64,000 nt of DNA from Chryseobacterium geocarposphaerae (GCF_002797535.1 NZ_PGFD01000002.1:310001-374000), one strand, 5' to 3'; numbered from the stretch's first letter, positions 1 to 9,010 are shown. Notes: generated by a model not told the origin, from the letters alone. Made by a program: numbers and translations.

Positions 1-189
1 ATCGAAAATATAGATACTTGTCCTATGGAAGGTTTTCGCCAGGAACTCATCGAAGAAATTTTAGAGATAAATCCTGAAACCGAAAAAGTAACCGTCACCC
101 TCGCTTTAGGTTACCGTTCGGAAGAAGATCATTTCCAGCACATGAAAAAAGTAAGAAAACCAAACGAAAAATTGTTTAAATTTATTTAA
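1..189 (+). CDS. Nitroreductase family protein (C-terminal fragment)
   Basis: This is the last 62 codons of a gene that begins before the window. The readable protein contains DTCPMEGF and ALGYRSEEDHFQ, which match the C-terminal part of flavin-dependent NAD(P)H nitroreductases of the NfsB type. In that family this region packs near the FMN site, and the ALGYR segment is a common late motif. The enzyme would be cytosolic and reduce nitro compounds or quinones. The gene lies 30 bases upstream of nadB but is separated from it by a palindrome, so a shared transcript is uncertain. The call is inferred from the tail only. Confidence 0.75.
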   Translation: MENIDTCPMEGFRQELIEEILEINPETEKVTVTLALGYRSEEDHFQHMKKVRKPNEKLFKFI

Positions 190-192
190 TTA

Positions 193-211
193 TTTAGACA
201 ATTGTCTTAAA
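193..211. promoter_or_regulatory. Palindrome upstream of nadB, candidate operator
   Basis: The sequence TTTAGACAATTGTCTTAAA contains the perfect 10-base palindrome GACAATTGTC, and the flanking T/A arms are also nearly symmetric. It ends nine bases before the nadB start codon, where a repressor could block transcription of nadB-nadC. NAD biosynthesis is often under dedicated repressors (NrtR, NiaR and NadQ in various bacteria), but I cannot assign this site to a named regulator. Confidence 0.4.
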
Positions 212-219
212 CTAAGGAT

Positions 220-1791
220 ATGATAAAAGCGGATGTATTAGTAATCGGTTCCGGAATCTCGGGACTTTCTTATGCCATAAAGGTTTCTGAACAGTTTCCT
301 GACACCAAAATAATCATCGTAACAAAATCTGACGAAGATGAAAGCAACACCAAATATGCACAAGGAGGCCTTGCTGTAGTTACAGACTTCCAAAAAGACA
401 ACTTTCAAAAACATATTGAAGACACCATGCGTGCAGGAGATGGCGAAAACAAACGCGATGTAGTAGAAATGGTAGTTACCGAAGCCCCGAAAAGATTCAG
501 TGAAATTGTAGAATGGGGAGCAAATTTCGATATGAAAAACGGAAAATTTGCTTTAGGAAGAGAAGGAGGACATACAGAAAACCGAATCGTACATCATAAA
601 GACATCACTGGTTTTGAGATTGAAAGGGCCCTTCTGGAAACCGCCAATAAAAGTGAAAATATCGAAATCCTTGATCATCACTACGTAATCGATATTATCA
701 CTCAGCACCATGTTCCCGGAAAAGAGCTCAACGAGGGCGACATTCATTGTTACGGAGCTTATATCTTAGATGAGAAATCTAAAAAAATCAAAAAAATAAC
801 TTCAAAAATAACTTTGGTTGCTACCGGAGGAGCAGGTCATGTTTATAAAAATACAACCAATCCTACCATTGCAACAGGAGACGGAATCGCTTTTGTAGCA
901 AGAGCTAAAGGAAAAGTTTCCAATATGCAGTACTATCAGTTTCATCCGACGGCCTTATACAGCAAAATAGACGGAATGCTGTTTCTAATTTCCGAAGCTG
1001 TACGTGGAGACGGAGCAAAACTGAGAACAAAAAGAGGTGAAAAATTCATGCACAAATATGATGAACGTGAAGAACTTGCATCAAGAGATATTGTTGCCAG
1101 AGCGATTGATGCTGAAATGAAAATCACCGGAGATGAATATGTAGGATTGGACTGCAAGGAAATGGACCATGAAAAATTCTTAGAACATTTCCCGAATATT
1201 TATAAAAAATGTAAAGACGAAGGAATTGATCCCTTCACTCAATTAATTCCCGTGGTTCCGGCTTGTCATTACTTAATGGGTGGAATTGAGGTGGACAGAG
1301 ACGGCCAATCTTCTATCCGAAATCTTTTTGCAGTAGGAGAATGTACTAATTCCGGTCTTCATGGTGCCAACAGATTAGCTTCAAATTCTTTACTGGAAGG
1401 CTTGGTGTTCGGACACAGTGCCGCTATGAAAACCGTTGAGCTATTACACGAAAACAATTTTAACTTTGATGATCTAAAAGCTGTCCCGGAATGGAATGAA
1501 GAAGGCATGAAAATCATGGATGAGATGGTAATCATTTCATACTTAAGAAAGCAGCTTCAGGAAATGATGAGCGATCTGGTGGGTATTGTAAGAAGTAACC
1601 GTCGTCTGAATATGGCACTGCAAAAACATCAGGAAATAGCCGCTGCAGTAGATGAGATCTATCACTACTCTATTCTTTCCCCTCAACTATCTGAATTGAG
1701 AAATCTAACCACTGTTGCTCACCTTATCATTACACAATCTATGGAAATGAAGGAAAACAAAGGAGCATTTTATAATAAAGATTTAGCTTAA
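220..1791 (+). CDS. nadB: L-aspartate oxidase
   Basis: This enzyme oxidises L-aspartate to iminoaspartate, the first step of de novo NAD synthesis, using FAD in the cytosol. The 523-residue protein has the usual length. It opens with the FAD dinucleotide-binding motif VLVIGSGISGLSYA (residues 6-19). It then carries the family blocks LGREGGHTENRIVHHKD, QFHPTALY, SEAVRGDGAKL and GANRLASNSLLEGLVFG, followed by a helical C-terminal domain. These distinguish it from the flavoprotein subunits of succinate dehydrogenase and fumarate reductase together with its operon partner. nadC starts 12 bases downstream, so the two are almost certainly cotranscribed. A palindrome immediately upstream may control the pair. 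No nadA is visible here; it is presumably elsewhere. Confidence 0.96.
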   Translation: MIKADVLVIGSGISGLSYAIKVSEQFPDTKIIIVTKSDEDESNTKYAQGGLAVVTDFQKDNFQKHIEDTMRAGDGENKRDVVEMVVTEAPKRFSEIVEWGANFDMKNGKFALGREGGHTENRIVHHKDITGFEIERALLETANKSENIEILDHHYVIDIITQHHVPGKELNEGDIHCYGAYILDEKSKKIKKITSKITLVATGGAGHVYKNTTNPTIATGDGIAFVARAKGKVSNMQYYQFHPTALYSKIDGMLFLISEAVRGDGAKLRTKRGEKFMHKYDEREELASRDIVARAIDAEMKITGDEYVGLDCKEMDHEKFLEHFPNIYKKCKDEGIDPFTQLIPVVPACHYLMGGIEVDRDGQSSIRNLFAVGECTNSGLHGANRLASNSLLEGLVFGHSAAMKTVELLHENNFNFDDLKAVPEWNEEGMKIMDEMVIISYLRKQLQEMMSDLVGIVRSNRRLNMALQKHQEIAAAVDEIYHYSILSPQLSELRNLTTVAHLIITQSMEMKENKGAFYNKDLA

Positions 1792-1803
1792 AAAGCATAT
1801 ACA

Positions 1804-2664
1804 ATGAAAAGACCAGCATACGTTACAGATAAAGTTTTAAAACAATTCATCAAAAATGCTCTGGAAGAAGACATTCAGGATGGCGACCACTCTACCCTTT
1901 CTACCATTCCAAAAGATCTGCAGCAGAGTGCAAAACTTCTGGTAAAACAAGACTGTATTTTGGCAGGCGTGGAATTGGCTGAAATTATTTTTAAAACCTT
2001 CGATAAAAACTTAAAAGTTGAAACTTTTGTTAAAGACGGCGATGCTGTAAAAGTAGGTGAAGTCGCTTTTATTGTCACAGGAAGTGCCCGATCTATCCTT
2101 TCCACCGAAAGGCTCGTTCTGAACTGTATGCAAAGAATGAGCGGAATTGCAACACTTACTCACGACTGGGATTCCAGATTGGTCGGAACTAAAACCAAGC
2201 TTTTAGACACAAGAAAAACAACTCCAAACTTCAGAGTTTGTGAAAAATGGGCAGTTGCTATCGGCGGAGGAACCAATCACAGGTACGGACTTTACGATAT
2301 GATTATGTTAAAAGATAATCACATTGATTACAATGGCAGTATTACGAATGCCGTAAAAATGGCTAAAGATTATATCAAAAAAAATAAAAAGAAGCTTAAA
2401 ATAGAAGTTGAAACCAGAAATCTTGCGGAAGTTCAGGAAGCGATCAATGCAAAAGTCGACAGAATCATGCTTGACAATATGGATATTGCAACTATGAAGC
2501 AGGCAGTACAGCTTATTAATGGCTCTTGCGAATCTGAAGCTTCGGGCGGAATCACCCGTGACCAACTTAAAGAAATTGCTTCTACAGGGGTAACCTATAT
2601 TTCAGCCGGTGCCCTTACTCACTCTGCAGACAATATGGATTTGAGCCTCAAAGCCGTGAAATAG
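1804..2664 (+). CDS. nadC: Nicotinate-nucleotide pyrophosphorylase (carboxylating)
   Basis: This is quinolinate phosphoribosyltransferase, which converts quinolinate and PRPP to nicotinate mononucleotide, CO2 and pyrophosphate. The 286-residue length is typical. The N-terminal sandwich domain is followed by the barrel signature TRKTTPNFRVCEKWAVAIGG, then GLYDMIMLKDNH, with the quinolinate- and PRPP-contacting Arg, Lys and His residues. Later come EVETRNLAEVQEA and the C-terminal SGGI...GVTYISAGALTHS. It sits 12 bases after nadB in the same direction and completes the quinolinate branch encoded here. Start ATG 1804 gives the canonical N-terminus. Confidence 0.96.
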   Translation: MKRPAYVTDKVLKQFIKNALEEDIQDGDHSTLSTIPKDLQQSAKLLVKQDCILAGVELAEIIFKTFDKNLKVETFVKDGDAVKVGEVAFIVTGSARSILSTERLVLNCMQRMSGIATLTHDWDSRLVGTKTKLLDTRKTTPNFRVCEKWAVAIGGGTNHRYGLYDMIMLKDNHIDYNGSITNAVKMAKDYIKKNKKKLKIEVETRNLAEVQEAINAKVDRIMLDNMDIATMKQAVQLINGSCESEASGGITRDQLKEIASTGVTYISAGALTHSADNMDLSLKAVK

Positions 2665-2874
2665 CATTGAATTTTTAACAAAAATCAAGTCAGTTTGTTA
2701 CCAATTAAACAATATGATTTTTTTCATACTATGCATAGCATAAAATATAAACAACTGAAAATCAATCAAATAATAATTATTAAGATTGAATAAAAATTAA
2801 TAGTTAGTTAATAATAGTTAAAAAAAAAATACCGATTTTTGCATAAAATTTAAATCTAACTATTACTAACGATT

Positions 2875-5454
2875 ATGAAATTAATCAACAAATCGATGCT
2901 AACTGCGATAATTACATTATCTACAGCGAGTATTTATTACGCTCAACAAACTCAAGACACTGTCAAAACAAGGTCTAAAGACATTGAAGAGGTAATCCTA
3001 AGAGGTGTTACGGATATCGCTAAAGATAGAAAAACACCAGTTGCAGTATCTACCATTAAAGCTGCACAAATTCTTGAAAGACAAGGGAACCAAGAGCTTG
3101 TTGAATTATTAAACACAACGCCGTCTGTATATGCTACAAAAGGCGGAGGTGGGTTTGGAGACTCTCAAATTTCGATACGTGGGTTTGAGAGTAAAAACAT
3201 TGCTGTAATGGTAAATGGTATGCCTGTTAATGACATGGAAGGTGGTACTGTATACATGTCTAACTGGACAGGTTTATCAGATGTTACAAGCACAATGCAG
3301 GTACAAAGAGGTTTAGGATCTTCAAAATTAGCTATTGCTTCCGTTGGGGGTACATTAAACTTCCTAACTCGTTCTGCAGATATGAAACAAGGAGGTGTTG
3401 TAAGATTAGGTATTGGAAATAATGATTACTTAAAAACATCATTTGCTTACAATACTGGTAAATCTCAAAACGGGTGGTCTTCTTCATTCTTACTAGCAAG
3501 ACAAGCCGGAGGTACCTATATTGAAAATACAGATTACGAATCATATACTTATTTCTTTGCATTAGGTTACCAGCCAAGCGAAAAGCACAATCTTCAATTC
3601 ATGATCACGTCTTCTCCACAATGGCATGATCAAAGATCTTATGCACCAACTATTGCAAACTTCATCAAATTCAACCCTGATCATGACGGGACACCATACA
3701 GACAATACAATTCTGACTTTGGATACCGTACTGACGAAAACGGAAGAAGAGTAGCGATTGCTAATGCAATGAATTATTACGCTAAACCAGTAATGATGTT
3801 GAACTGGGACTGGACGATCAGCAATAAATCTAAATTAAGTACAGTAGCCTATATGTCTAACGGACGTGGTGGTGGAGCAAGAAACCTTGGTGCTGTTGGA
3901 GGAAAGGGAATGTCTTCTTTCTACGACAACGAAGGACATTATAATTATGATGCAATTTTTGCAGCAAACGCAGCTGTAAACCCTACATCAAATATCGCGG
4001 GGAACACATTGGTCCGTACTTCTAGTGTGAATTCACATAACTGGTATGGTATTTTAATGAACTTCCAGCACAAAATCAATGATAACTGGAACTTCTCGGT
4101 TGGTACCGACGACAGATATTATTATGGATACCACTACCAAGTACTTTCTGATTTATATGGAGCAAAAGGATATACAGATGCTGCTAACAAAAACCTTCCT
4201 ACCGGAAACATTCTTCGTAATGTGTACGATTACAAAAAGCTGACATGGAATCCTTTTGGAGGATCAAATGCTCCAATGGAAGACAGAGCTTCTTTCAGTA
4301 ATGACGGTGAAGTACTATGGTACAGTGGTTTCGGGCAAGTAGAATATTCTAATGATAAATTATCTGCTTTCTTGCAAGGTTCAGTTTCTAATCAGGGGTA
4401 TCAGAGAATTGATGATTTTATAAAGCCAGGGTCTACACAACAAGGACAAACCATTGACAGAAAGACTGGTTTTAAAAATCTTTTTGGTTACAACATTAAA
4501 GGAGGAGCAAACTATAATATAGATGATAACAGTAACGTTTTTGCAAATATCGGTTATTATAGTAAACAACCTTTAATGAACGCTGTATATCCAAGTAATC
4601 AACAAGTAGTAAACCCTAATTTAACAAATGAGAAAATTTTCTCAGCTGAACTAGGATACGGATTTAAAACAGCTAACTTCAATGCTAAAGTTAACTTATA
4701 TAGAACTGAATGGAAAGACAGATTCTATAGAAGAGGAGGAATAGCTAATATTGATGGAAACGGAAACAATGGTTACTCAGAAATCAGTGGCATTACACAG
4801 CTTCACCAAGGAGTAGAAGTTGAAGCAACATATGTACTAAACAAATATGTTGAATTCAATGGGATGTTCTCTTGGGGAGATTACCAGTACAAAGGAAATG
4901 CAACGGGAGCTAACTTCCTAGATGACAATACACCAGTTGCGATTAATGGAAATAATACTTCAATATTATACTTAGACAAAGTAAAAGTAGGAGGTAGTAG
5001 TAACAACAGTATCCCACAAACAACAGCATCATTGGGTACTACGATTACTCCAGTTAAAGATTTAAAAGTATATGGTACTTGGCAATATACTGGAAAAATA
5101 TATTCAACACTTAATGTTGCTGATTTCCTTAAGCCAGGGAATACTGCTCTACAATTACCAGACTTCAATCTATTTAATGTAGGTGCTTCTTACAAAATCA
5201 GATTAAGAAACCAAAATCAGTATTTTACTATTGGCGCGAATGTTTATAACTTGTTTGATACAACTTATATCCAGGATGGTGCAACAAACATTAAATCAAC
5301 TGATGCACCAGCTAAATTGGCAGACGGTTCAAACAATACCGCTAAGAAAACATATGAAGAGTTGGGTTATATGTATAAAGGTATTGCTGATGCAAACAGA
5401 GTATACTTCGGATTCGGAAGAACATGGTCTACTACGTTATCATTCAACTTCTAA
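2875..5454 (+). CDS. TonB-dependent outer-membrane receptor
   Basis: This 859-residue outer-membrane receptor would use TonB energy to import a ligand. Residues 1-24 form a signal peptide ending in IYYAQ. The plug follows at roughly residues 45-165, with TPSVYATKGGGGFGDSQIS, IRGFESKNIAVMVNGMPV and a GVGGTLNF-like block (SVGGTLNF), and then a barrel rich in aromatic alternation that ends in TLSFNF. There is no N-terminal carboxypeptidase-like domain, unlike SusC proteins, and no SusD neighbour. The gene stands alone, with a 210-base AT-rich leader region before it and a strong hairpin terminator after it. The ligand cannot be told from sequence; iron chelates or peptides are possible. Confidence 0.88.
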   Translation: MKLINKSMLTAIITLSTASIYYAQQTQDTVKTRSKDIEEVILRGVTDIAKDRKTPVAVSTIKAAQILERQGNQELVELLNTTPSVYATKGGGGFGDSQISIRGFESKNIAVMVNGMPVNDMEGGTVYMSNWTGLSDVTSTMQVQRGLGSSKLAIASVGGTLNFLTRSADMKQGGVVRLGIGNNDYLKTSFAYNTGKSQNGWSSSFLLARQAGGTYIENTDYESYTYFFALGYQPSEKHNLQFMITSSPQWHDQRSYAPTIANFIKFNPDHDGTPYRQYNSDFGYRTDENGRRVAIANAMNYYAKPVMMLNWDWTISNKSKLSTVAYMSNGRGGGARNLGAVGGKGMSSFYDNEGHYNYDAIFAANAAVNPTSNIAGNTLVRTSSVNSHNWYGILMNFQHKINDNWNFSVGTDDRYYYGYHYQVLSDLYGAKGYTDAANKNLPTGNILRNVYDYKKLTWNPFGGSNAPMEDRASFSNDGEVLWYSGFGQVEYSNDKLSAFLQGSVSNQGYQRIDDFIKPGSTQQGQTIDRKTGFKNLFGYNIKGGANYNIDDNSNVFANIGYYSKQPLMNAVYPSNQQVVNPNLTNEKIFSAELGYGFKTANFNAKVNLYRTEWKDRFYRRGGIANIDGNGNNGYSEISGITQLHQGVEVEATYVLNKYVEFNGMFSWGDYQYKGNATGANFLDDNTPVAINGNNTSILYLDKVKVGGSSNNSIPQTTASLGTTITPVKDLKVYGTWQYTGKIYSTLNVADFLKPGNTALQLPDFNLFNVGASYKIRLRNQNQYFTIGANVYNLFDTTYIQDGATNIKSTDAPAKLADGSNNTAKKTYEELGYMYKGIADANRVYFGFGRTWSTTLSFNF

Positions 5455-5478
5455 TACTATCTTAGATTTTAAAATACT

Positions 5479-5506
5479 AAATCCCAGCTTATCGCTGGGA
5501 TTTTTG
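5479..5506 (+). terminator. Rho-independent terminator after the TonB receptor
   Basis: The stem AAATCCCAGC / GCTGGGATTT with a 5-base loop is followed by a T run. It lies 25 bases past the receptor stop codon and before the next promoter. Confidence 0.85.
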
Positions 5507-5507
5507 T

Positions 5508-5515
5508 TATATTTG
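5508..5515 (+). promoter_or_regulatory. -7 box for the small membrane protein gene
   Basis: TATATTTG matches the Bacteroidetes -7 consensus TAnnTTTG. It starts just after the preceding terminator and 28 bases before the ATG at 5544. No good -33 TTTG is seen at the usual 19-base spacing. Confidence 0.5.
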
Positions 5516-5543
5516 TATTCGAAAAAAACAGAAAAAACAAAAT

Positions 5544-5975
5544 ATGGATTTTTACAAGATTTTGCTTAATGCCCACAAAGGATTTGGGTACTTAGAATTG
5601 CTTTTGGTAACATTATTTGTGATTGCTCTTTTAGCGACTATGTTCGGATTCAGTGGAAAAGTGAACAAGTTTTTAAAGAAAACAACTCTTTTCACTATGA
5701 TTTTCTTCCACATCCAATTTTTATTGGGAATCATTATGCTGATTACCAATTTTACTAAAGGGCTTAATATGGGAGAAGTTATGAAAAATGCGGCTTTAAG
5801 ATTCCAGTATGTAGAACATCCATTTTCAATGTTAATCGCTGCTGTTTTAATGACAATCGTCAATAAAAAAGTAAAATCTAATGATACGATTTCTCTGGGA
5901 GTTGTTATTATGGGATTGATCGCGGTCGGCTTATTTGCATTCGCGTTCCCTTGGACAAGAGTCTTTGGGGCATAA
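5544..5975 (+). CDS. Four-helix inner-membrane protein, unknown function
   Basis: This 143-residue protein has four predicted membrane segments, at about residues 17-35, 47-67, 93-107 and 117-136. Histidines stand at 11, 56 and 92, of which His56 lies inside helix 2 and His92 at the edge of helix 3. That pattern would allow haem or metal ligation, and I recall flavobacterial relatives being labelled cytochrome b-like, but there is no CxxCH and the assignment is only suggestive. It has its own upstream -7 box and a terminator separating it from the receptor gene. asd follows 33 bases later, so cotranscription with asd is likely. I do not recognise a defined function. Confidence 0.7.
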   Translation: MDFYKILLNAHKGFGYLELLLVTLFVIALLATMFGFSGKVNKFLKKTTLFTMIFFHIQFLLGIIMLITNFTKGLNMGEVMKNAALRFQYVEHPFSMLIAAVLMTIVNKKVKSNDTISLGVVIMGLIAVGLFAFAFPWTRVFGA

Positions 5976-6008
5976 ATATATTAACTTAAATAATTTTTAA
6001 TCATTAAA

Positions 6009-7001
6009 ATGAAAGTAGCTGTAGTAGGTTCAACAGGAATGGTTGGACAAGTTATGCTGAAAGTTCTTGAGGAAAGGAACTTCCCTATCACCGAATTAAT
6101 TCCGGTAGCATCGGAAAGATCTATTGGTAAAAAGGTGAAGTATAAACAGGGAGAATTTACGATTGTAAGCATGAAAGACGCTATAGCTGCCAAACCGGAT
6201 ATTGCAATCTTCTCTGCAGGTGGTGGTACTTCTCTGGAATTCGCGCCTCTTTTCGCTGAAGCAGGAACAACCGTTATTGATAATTCTTCGGCATGGAGAA
6301 TGGATCCTGATAAAAAATTAGTCGTTCCCGAGATCAATGCAGATGTATTGACGAGAGAAGATAAAATTATAGCAAATCCGAACTGTTCAACTATTCAGTT
6401 AGTAATGGTTTTAGGACCTTTGAACAAAAAATATGATTTAAAAAGAGTAATCGTTTCTACTTACCAATCTGTTACAGGAACGGGTAAAGCAGCTGTTGAC
6501 CAACTAAACGGGGAAATCAGCGGAGACGATTCTATTGCAAAAGTATATCCTTATCAGATTTTCAAAAATGCATTGCCACATTGCGATGTTTTTGCAGATG
6601 ATGATTACACTAAAGAAGAAATTAAATTAATGAAAGAACCTAAGAAAATTTTAGGGGATGATACATTTAATTTAACAGCGACTGCAGTAAGAGTTCCTGT
6701 ACAGGGAGGACACTCAGAAAGCGTAAACATCGAATTTGAAAATGAATTCGACCTTGATGAAGTAAGAAAAATCCTATCTGAAACCCCCGGAGTTGTGGTA
6801 GTGGATAACGTAAAGAATAACGAATATCCGATGCCTCTTTACTCGGAAGGAAAAGACGAAGTTTTCGTCGGAAGGATAAGACGGGATCTTTCACAGCCAA
6901 AGACCCTGAATCTATGGATTGTGGCAGACAACCTGCGAAAAGGAGCCGCTACCAACGCAGTACAAATCGCAGAATATCTTGTAGCAAACAACTTAGTATA
7001 A
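6009..7001 (+). CDS. asd: Aspartate-semialdehyde dehydrogenase
   Basis: This enzyme reduces aspartyl phosphate to aspartate semialdehyde with NADPH, feeding lysine, diaminopimelate, methionine and threonine synthesis. The 330-residue protein begins with the NADP-binding motif VAVVGSTGMVGQ (residues 3-14). It contains the active-site cysteine in NPNCSTIQLV, YQSVTGTGKAAVDQL, and the substrate-binding QGGHSESVNIEF. All catalytic elements are present. It is a typical bacterial-type cytosolic enzyme, with its own terminator downstream. Confidence 0.96.
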   Translation: MKVAVVGSTGMVGQVMLKVLEERNFPITELIPVASERSIGKKVKYKQGEFTIVSMKDAIAAKPDIAIFSAGGGTSLEFAPLFAEAGTTVIDNSSAWRMDPDKKLVVPEINADVLTREDKIIANPNCSTIQLVMVLGPLNKKYDLKRVIVSTYQSVTGTGKAAVDQLNGEISGDDSIAKVYPYQIFKNALPHCDVFADDDYTKEEIKLMKEPKKILGDDTFNLTATAVRVPVQGGHSESVNIEFENEFDLDEVRKILSETPGVVVVDNVKNNEYPMPLYSEGKDEVFVGRIRRDLSQPKTLNLWIVADNLRKGAATNAVQIAEYLVANNLV

Positions 7002-7012
7002 ACTAACAAAAT

Positions 7013-7046
7013 AAAAAAGAGTCTCAGAATTGAGATTCTTTTTTTT
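7013..7046 (+). terminator. Rho-independent terminator after asd
   Basis: The imperfect stem AAGAGTCTCA / TGAGATTCTT with loop GAAT is followed by a run of T, 12 bases past the asd stop codon. Confidence 0.8.
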
Positions 7047-7055
7047 ATCAAACCT

Positions 7056-8054
7056 ATGAACGTTCAGAAAACTACAAATACAGATAAAATAGGCTTTCAG
7101 AAGCTCATTGCAGCTTTTGGCATTATTCTTTTCATTGGAAAAATTATTGCCTGGAAACTGACTAAATCAGATGCTGTTTTTTCAGACGCTATGGAAAGCA
7201 TTGTCAATATCATCAGTGCTTTTATGGGGCTCTATTCTTTATATCTTGCCGCCAAACCCAAAGACGAAGACCATCCTTACGGCCACGGAAAGGTAGAATT
7301 TGTCACCTCCGGAATTGAAGGAGCTCTTATTGCCATTGCCGGAGTAATCATTATCTATGAAGGAATCAACAGTTTAATTGTCGGAAAAGTTTTAAATAAA
7401 TTAGACTGGGGAATATTCATCATTGCTGCAACCGCACTGATCAATTATCTATTAGGATATATTTCTATTAAAAAAGGAAAAAGGGAAAATTCACTGGTGC
7501 TTATATCATCCGGGAAGCATTTACAATCCGACACTATTACAACATTGGGAGTTGTGCTGAGTTTAATCGTAGTTTACTTCACAAAAATCTACTGGATAGA
7601 TTCTGTTGTTGCCCTTATTTTTGGAGCTTATATCATTGTTGTCGGCTACAAAATTGTCCGTAAATCTTTAAGCGGAATTATGGACGAACAGGACCCTGAT
7701 TTACTCAACCAGATCATTACCGTACTTGAAGAAAACAGAAGAACAGAATGGATCGACGTTCATAACATGAAAATCCAACAATTTGGTTCATCCCTTCATA
7801 TGGATGCCCATATAACCCTTCCCTGGTACTATAGCCTTCGTAAAGCACACAGTGAAATGGAAAAAGTGATCATTCTTTTAGCCCAAAACACTAAGCGAAG
7901 CGTAGAATTTAATTTTCATATGGACGATTGTAAACCCATCTCCTGCCCTATTTGCCAGATCGAAGATTGTCCGGTCCGTGAAAAAGATTTTATAAAAAGA
8001 GTGGAATGGACCCCGGAGAATGTAACCAGTATTGAAAAACATACAGCCAGGTAA
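7056..8054 (+). CDS. Cation diffusion facilitator (metal/proton antiporter)
   Basis: This inner-membrane CDF exporter moves Zn(II), Fe(II) or similar cations out of the cytosol against protons. The 332-residue protein has the six-helix core. Helix II carries SDAMESIVN, followed by the conserved DEDHPYGHGKVEF loop; helix V has the HLQSDTITTLG metal site (H and D four residues apart); a cytosolic domain from about residue 210 holds the His-rich dimer site (IDVHNMKIQQFG, HMDAHITLP). Odd feature: the C-terminal tail has four cysteines (292, 297, 300 and 305, spaced C-x4-C-x2-C-x4-C), which is not standard and may be an extra metal sensor. The gene converges with the exosortase pair, whose last stop codon abuts its own. 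Confidence 0.92.
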   Translation: MNVQKTTNTDKIGFQKLIAAFGIILFIGKIIAWKLTKSDAVFSDAMESIVNIISAFMGLYSLYLAAKPKDEDHPYGHGKVEFVTSGIEGALIAIAGVIIIYEGINSLIVGKVLNKLDWGIFIIAATALINYLLGYISIKKGKRENSLVLISSGKHLQSDTITTLGVVLSLIVVYFTKIYWIDSVVALIFGAYIIVVGYKIVRKSLSGIMDEQDPDLLNQIITVLEENRRTEWIDVHNMKIQQFGSSLHMDAHITLPWYYSLRKAHSEMEKVIILLAQNTKRSVEFNFHMDDCKPISCPICQIEDCPVREKDFIKRVEWTPENVTSIEKHTAR

Positions 8055-8489
8055 TCAGTTTTTCAGTACCATTTGTTTTCTATAATAAAATAACGGAACT
8101 ATCAACAGCAGAACCAAAGGCTGAATCACAAACCTTCTTATATAAAAGGAAAAGAGATATCCTATTTCGAACTGTGTGTAAATGCAATATAAATAAATAG
8201 GAAAAGTGATTGCAAAAACAATAGCAATTAGCACAGCTCCCTGAATTGTCCATTCTGTATTTTTAAATAAACACTGAATAATTAAACTGGAAAACAAAAG
8301 ATTTAAAACAAATCGGAAAATATGCCCCAAGATTAATTTCCCCCAATCAAAAGAGGGAAAATCTATATTTTTAACAGCTTCGTGAAAATAAGTAAGAAAA
8401 GGGTCATAGAATAATTTGTCTTCAAGCATTCTCACGCTTATAAGACCAAAAATTCCGATTACAACCAAAAACCAGCTAAGAATTTTCAT
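8055..8489 (-). CDS. Exosortase F system-associated membrane protein
   Basis: This 144-residue protein has about four membrane helices (near residues 5-20, 48-72, 82-103 and 110-137). Its start overlaps the end of the xrtF gene by 14 bases. It matches the size, topology and position of the flavobacterial XrtF-associated family (the 'near exosortase F' protein), which is found next to XrtF and not elsewhere as far as I know. Its role is unknown. It probably assists XrtF in processing or anchoring exported proteins. The call rests mainly on context. Confidence 0.8.
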   Translation of the reverse strand: MKILSWFLVVIGIFGLISVRMLEDKLFYDPFLTYFHEAVKNIDFPSFDWGKLILGHIFRFVLNLLFSSLIIQCLFKNTEWTIQGAVLIAIVFAITFPIYLYCIYTQFEIGYLFSFYIRRFVIQPLVLLLIVPLFYYRKQMVLKN

Positions 8490-9006
8490 TTTTTAAGGCA
8501 AAACATTTAATCCAGACCAACCAAAGCACAACGACAGTACCATATATAACTGCAGGAAATACATAATCGTGAAACATTTTACTATAACCGGGATGATCCG
8601 AAACGACAATATTTAATCCCGTAATCCTCAAAACGTTCATTACATACAAGATAATTAACCCTGCAAATACAAAAACGAACGTTTTAATCCCTTTATAGAA
8701 TGCGAAAATAAAAGAAACAAAGAGAATCATTACCGAAATAGCATTGCAGCCTTCAACCATTCTCGTGACATAATTTTCTTTTACGTAAAACCATACCTGC
8801 TCCTGTTTTACATCATCATATAACATCGTAGGATAGCCCAATACATTCTGAACAAGCCTCACCTGTTCTGCAACCATTCGCGAAAAAGGATCAAGACCGG
8901 CCTCTTTAAAGCTATTTAGGTAAAACTGATAGACGAATAACAACACCAGATAAATGATGATGAAACGTAATAAAATGCTTAATACTGGCCTGAAATCCTT
9001 TAGCAT
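8476..9006 (-). CDS. xrtF: Exosortase family protein XrtF
   Basis: Exosortases are multi-pass inner-membrane transpeptidases that cleave and anchor proteins carrying a C-terminal sorting tail. This 176-residue protein keeps the three catalytic residues in family order: Cys87 in VEGCNAISVMILF, Arg127 in NVLRITGLN and His146 in FHDYVFP. Several hydrophobic helices surround them. Its short length and its partner gene downstream point to the XrtF subtype of Flavobacteriia. A TATCTTTG box (9018 to 9011 on the minus strand) lies four bases before the ATG, suggesting a leaderless message. No target with an obvious sorting tail is encoded in the window. Confidence 0.9.
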   Translation of the reverse strand: MLKDFRPVLSILLRFIIIYLVLLFVYQFYLNSFKEAGLDPFSRMVAEQVRLVQNVLGYPTMLYDDVKQEQVWFYVKENYVTRMVEGCNAISVMILFVSFIFAFYKGIKTFVFVFAGLIILYVMNVLRITGLNIVVSDHPGYSKMFHDYVFPAVIYGTVVVLWLVWIKCFALKNENS

Positions 9007-9010
9007 ATTG

